DNA from: Martelella limonii
GTDB taxonomy: Bacteria > Pseudomonadota > Alphaproteobacteria > Rhizobiales > Rhizobiaceae
Length of the DNA stretch: 64,000 nt
Assembly (NCBI RefSeq): GCF_013344475.1
Contig: NZ_JABUOU010000011.1
Coordinates: forward strand, 1 to 64,000
Direction: 5' to 3'
Numbering within the stretch: position 1 is the first letter of the stretch; the number at the start of each line of letters is the position of its first letter. This document shows, piece by piece, positions 61,729 through 64,000 of this stretch. The position numbers were made by a program, and so were the translations under genes. The notes beneath the pieces are model-generated. The model did no database searches and was not told where the DNA came from. It worked only from the letters and a program-made list of their open reading frames with translations.

Positions 61729-62586
61729 CTAGATCGCGTTCGCCAAGCGGTCGGCAATATAAAGATCGCGCAGTTTCAGGCTGATCTCGCCGGGCTTGCC
61801 GCTGCCGACCTTCTGTCCGTCGATTTCGACGACGGGGGTGACGAAATTGCTCGCGGAGGTGAAGAAGGCTTCCTTGGCATTCAACGCCTCTTCCACGCTG
61901 AAGGCGCGCTCTTCCACCTTGAAGCCGTTGCGGGCGGCGATTTCCAGTGCGGTGGCGCGGGTGATGCCCGGCAGGATCTCGCGCGACAGCGGACGCGTGA
62001 CGACGACGTCGTCAGCGGTCACGATATAGGCGGTCGCCGAGGTCTGTTCGGTAATGAAGCCGTCCTTGACGAGCCAGGCGTCATCGGCACCCTTTTCATG
62101 CGCTTCCATCTTGGCAAGGCTCGGATAGAGCAGCTGAACCGTCTTGATGTCGCAGCGCCCCCAGCGCAGGTCCTCGAGCGTCACCACGGTGATGCCGTTC
62201 TTGCCGGTCGGCGCATCGGTCACCTTCTTCTTCTGGGTGAACATCGAGAAGGTCGGCGTCATGTCCTTCTCGAACATGAAGTCGCGGTCGCCGGGATTGC
62301 CGCGCGAGACCTGGAGATAGATCAGACCTTCGGTCATGTCGTTGCGCGCGGCGATTTCGCGATGGAGCGCGAGCAGCGTCTCGTCATCGGTTGGCATGGC
62401 AATGCCGATCGCCGCCGTCGAGCGCTTCAGCCGCGCCGCATGCCCATCATAATCGAGGAGCTTGCCGTCGAGAACGCAGGTGACCTCATAGATCGCATCG
62501 GCAAAGACATAGCCGCGATCGAAGATGGAGACTCTGGCGTCTTTCTCGTCCAGCCACTCTCCGTTGAGATATACGATACGGCCCAT
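61729..62586 (-). CDS. dat: D-amino-acid transaminase
   Basis: A 285-residue fold-type IV PLP enzyme that transfers amino groups between D-amino acids and 2-oxo acids, supplying D-alanine or D-glutamate for peptidoglycan. It starts GRIVYLNGEWLDEKDARVSIFDRGYVFADAIYEV. The Schiff-base Lys is in RWGRCDIKTVQLLYPSLAKMEA. The cofactor-binding blocks ITEQTSATAYIV and ILPGITRATALEIA follow, and FFTSASNFVTPVVEIDGQKVGSGKPGEIS ends it. The RGY and FVTPV features favour the D-specific branch over branched-chain or 4-amino-4-deoxychorismate enzymes. GGAGAG lies about 7 bases upstream. Convergent with nth. Confidence 0.93.
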   Translation of the reverse strand: MGRIVYLNGEWLDEKDARVSIFDRGYVFADAIYEVTCVLDGKLLDYDGHAARLKRSTAAIGIAMPTDDETLLALHREIAARNDMTEGLIYLQVSRGNPGDRDFMFEKDMTPTFSMFTQKKKVTDAPTGKNGITVVTLEDLRWGRCDIKTVQLLYPSLAKMEAHEKGADDAWLVKDGFITEQTSATAYIVTADDVVVTRPLSREILPGITRATALEIAARNGFKVEERAFSVEEALNAKEAFFTSASNFVTPVVEIDGQKVGSGKPGEISLKLRDLYIADRLANAI

Positions 62587-62689
62587 GCTGCGCTCTCCGC
62601 GATTTCGTGATGCTCAAACGGTCATATCCGCTTCGAGGCTTCGATTCAATAGGGAGAATTTCGTGATTTCTTGCGCGTGCGGTGCAAAT

Positions 62690-63403
62690 TTACGCACGAA
62701 CAACGGCTTTCGGCATCTGCATCCGTTTGAACAGATGCATCATGAAGGCGGTTGCAAACAGCGGCGTGGCAAGATTGACGATCGGGATCGCCACGAAGCC
62801 CGCAACGATCAGGCCCGCCGCGAACACCGTGAACGACCGCTGCCGCCGCAAGGCCCGCGCCTCTTCCGGCGACATGAACCGCATCGCCGCGAATTCGAAG
62901 AACTCGCGGCCAAGCAGGTAGCCATTGACGATGAAGAAGGCAATCAGATTGACGCCCGGCACCAGCAGCAAAAGCAGCGCGAAGATGTTGCCGATGATGA
63001 CGACACCGAGAAATTTCAGCGCCTCTTTCAGCGCGACGAATGTCGGCAGCGCGCGCCCCGGCGGGTCCCCGGGATAGCGGTTTTGTTCGATGTGCTCGGC
63101 AGCATCATCGAGAAAGATGCCGGCGACCAGGGCCGAAACCGGCGCCATCAACAGCGCGAGCCCGAGCGCAAGCCCGATGGCTGCCAGGAGCAGCAGCAGG
63201 AAGCTGATCCAGCCGGTCCACTCCGGCATGGTCGGGAACAGGTCCTGCAGCCAGGGAAAAGCAAGCCAGAAGAACAGGCCGCGGATTGCGAACCACAGGC
63301 CGATCAGACAGAGAAGCGAAAGGCCGAGAACCTTCCAGAGAATGCCGCGCATCCTCGGATCGATCAGATCGGAGAGCGCCTTCTTGGCGGAACTTATCAA
63401 CAT
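62690..63403 (-). CDS. EI24-domain membrane protein (CysZ-like)
   Basis: A 237-residue inner-membrane protein with four to five hydrophobic segments. It matches the EI24/CysZ family: SSAKKALSDLIDPRMRGILWKVLGLSLL near the start, ALFMAPVSALVAG-like ALLMAPVSALVAGIFLDDAAEHIEQ, LVPGVNLIAFFIVNGYLLGREFFEFAAMRF and VAIPIVNLATPLFATAFMMHLFKRM at the end. CysZ proteins import sulfate in enterobacteria, but no sulfur genes are near, so the role here is open. The ATG at 63403 has GGAG 6 bases upstream. Confidence 0.88.
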   Translation of the reverse strand: MLISSAKKALSDLIDPRMRGILWKVLGLSLLCLIGLWFAIRGLFFWLAFPWLQDLFPTMPEWTGWISFLLLLLAAIGLALGLALLMAPVSALVAGIFLDDAAEHIEQNRYPGDPPGRALPTFVALKEALKFLGVVIIGNIFALLLLLVPGVNLIAFFIVNGYLLGREFFEFAAMRFMSPEEARALRRQRSFTVFAAGLIVAGFVAIPIVNLATPLFATAFMMHLFKRMQMPKAVVRA

Positions 63404-63621
63404 GGTCGGCTCCGGTGGGAGAAAGGGGGCCGGCCTCACGCCTGCAGCGCGAAAGGCTCATCTCGCGATGTAGGGTTGTTTCTCGTTCAAGACAAGCGCT
63501 CGGCGGGCCTCGCGAGCGTGGGTTCCTCCCGCATTCGCGCGGTCCCTGCCGCCAGGTCTGGGAAGCCGGGGGCCCGCGCGGCAGGCACAGCCCCTGGCAT
63601 TGAGCGCAGCCCGCCGCGCCG

Positions 63622-64000
63622 TCAGGCGGCGTCCTTCGCCTTCAGCTCCAGACGGCGGCGGTGCAGGACCGGCTCGGTATAGCCGTTCGGCTGTTCGCGG
63701 CCCTTCAGCACCAGGTCGAGCGCGGCCTGGAAGGCGATCGAACCATCGAAGTTGCCGGCCATGGGGCGGTAAAGCGGATCGCCCTCGTTCTGGCGGTCGA
63801 CGACGGCGGCCATCTTCTTCATGGTGGCAAGAATCTGCTCCTCGCTGACGACGCCGTGATAGAGCCAGTTGGCCATGTGCTGGGAGGAGATGCGCAGCGT
63901 GGCGCGGTCTTCCATCAGGCCGACATCGTTGATGTCCGGCACCTTGGAGCAGCCGACGCCCTGATCGACCCAGCGCACGACATAACCGAGGATCCCCTGC
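63622..64000 (-). CDS. glcB: Malate synthase G, C-terminal part (runs off the right edge)
   Basis: The last 125 or so residues of malate synthase G, which condenses glyoxylate and acetyl-CoA to malate. Present are [62 protein letters not shown], and the C-terminal helix [30 protein letters not shown], all characteristic of the family's end. The catalytic residues and most of the roughly 720-residue protein lie beyond 64000. The 218-base gap 63404-63621 between this gene and the CysZ-like gene holds nothing recognised. Confidence 0.93.
   Translation of the reverse strand, partial: QGILGYVVRWVDQGVGCSKVPDINDVGLMEDRATLRISSQHMANWLYHGVVSEEQILATMKKMAAVVDRQNEGDPLYRPMAGNFDGSIAFQAALDLVLKGREQPNGYTEPVLHRRRLELKAKDAA

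Overview
The window is a chromosomal segment of a GC-rich alphaproteobacterium of the order Hyphomicrobiales (Rhizobiales), most likely a Rhizobiaceae-type soil, plant or marine bacterium. This rests on gene content (many ABC uptake operons with GntR, LacI, DeoR, MarR and Lrp regulators), the rhizobial style of Nth, DUF2244 and the membrane protein at 23224, GC-rich palindromic intergenic repeats of the rhizobial kind, and a polA / M20-peptidase gene pair with a structured intergenic RNA candidate between them. No tRNA, rRNA, CRISPR array, phage or complete insertion sequence was seen.

Layout. 1-7.8 kb is a surface-polysaccharide island: a truncated P1-family peptidase remnant, then a leftward operon (sugar epimerase, glycosyltransferase, methyltransferase-glycosyltransferase fusion, acyltransferase), and a rightward DUF4422-GT8 glycosyltransferase fusion. 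Part of it is more AT-rich than the rest, which suggests transfer. 7.8-16.6 kb is housekeeping: alpha/beta hydrolase, class A penicillin-binding protein, M20 dipeptidase, sRNA candidate, polA and an SMR efflux protein. 16.8-23 kb holds xylose use (LacI-type regulator, xylB, xylA), an orphan solute-binding protein without a signal peptide, and a DeoR regulator.

24.5-41.3 kb is the most unusual part. Two paralogous phytoene-desaturase-like FAD enzymes flank an isatin-hydrolase-like cyclase. A MarR regulator, a two-subunit indolepyruvate ferredoxin oxidoreductase, a complete Dpp/Opp-type ABC transporter, an HpcH/HpaI aldolase, an Lrp regulator and a divergent tryptophan-2,3-dioxygenase-family protein follow. 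A nearly identical short motif lies upstream of three of these transcription units, which suggests one regulon, plausibly for uptake and breakdown of an indole- or arylpyruvate-type compound. The substrate is not known.

41.8-49.3 kb is a branched-chain-amino-acid-type ABC system split around a GntR regulator, with a DUF3830 / TIGR04076 / aldo-keto reductase cassette. 49.6-59.5 kb holds an ArsR-SRPBCC pair and an amine or amino-acid block: class V aminotransferase, polar amino-acid binding protein and permease without an ATPase, GntR, XRE-cupin regulator, class III omega-aminotransferase. A glycerophosphodiester phosphodiesterase, a DeoR regulator and a PdxA-family dehydrogenase follow. 59.5-64 kb returns to housekeeping genes: Ada-like methyltransferase, DUF2244, nth, D-amino-acid transaminase, a CysZ/EI24-like protein, and the 3' part of glcB running off the right edge.

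A palindromic repeat family recurs in at least seven intergenic places, once as a tandem pair and once between two copies of a terminator-like hairpin.
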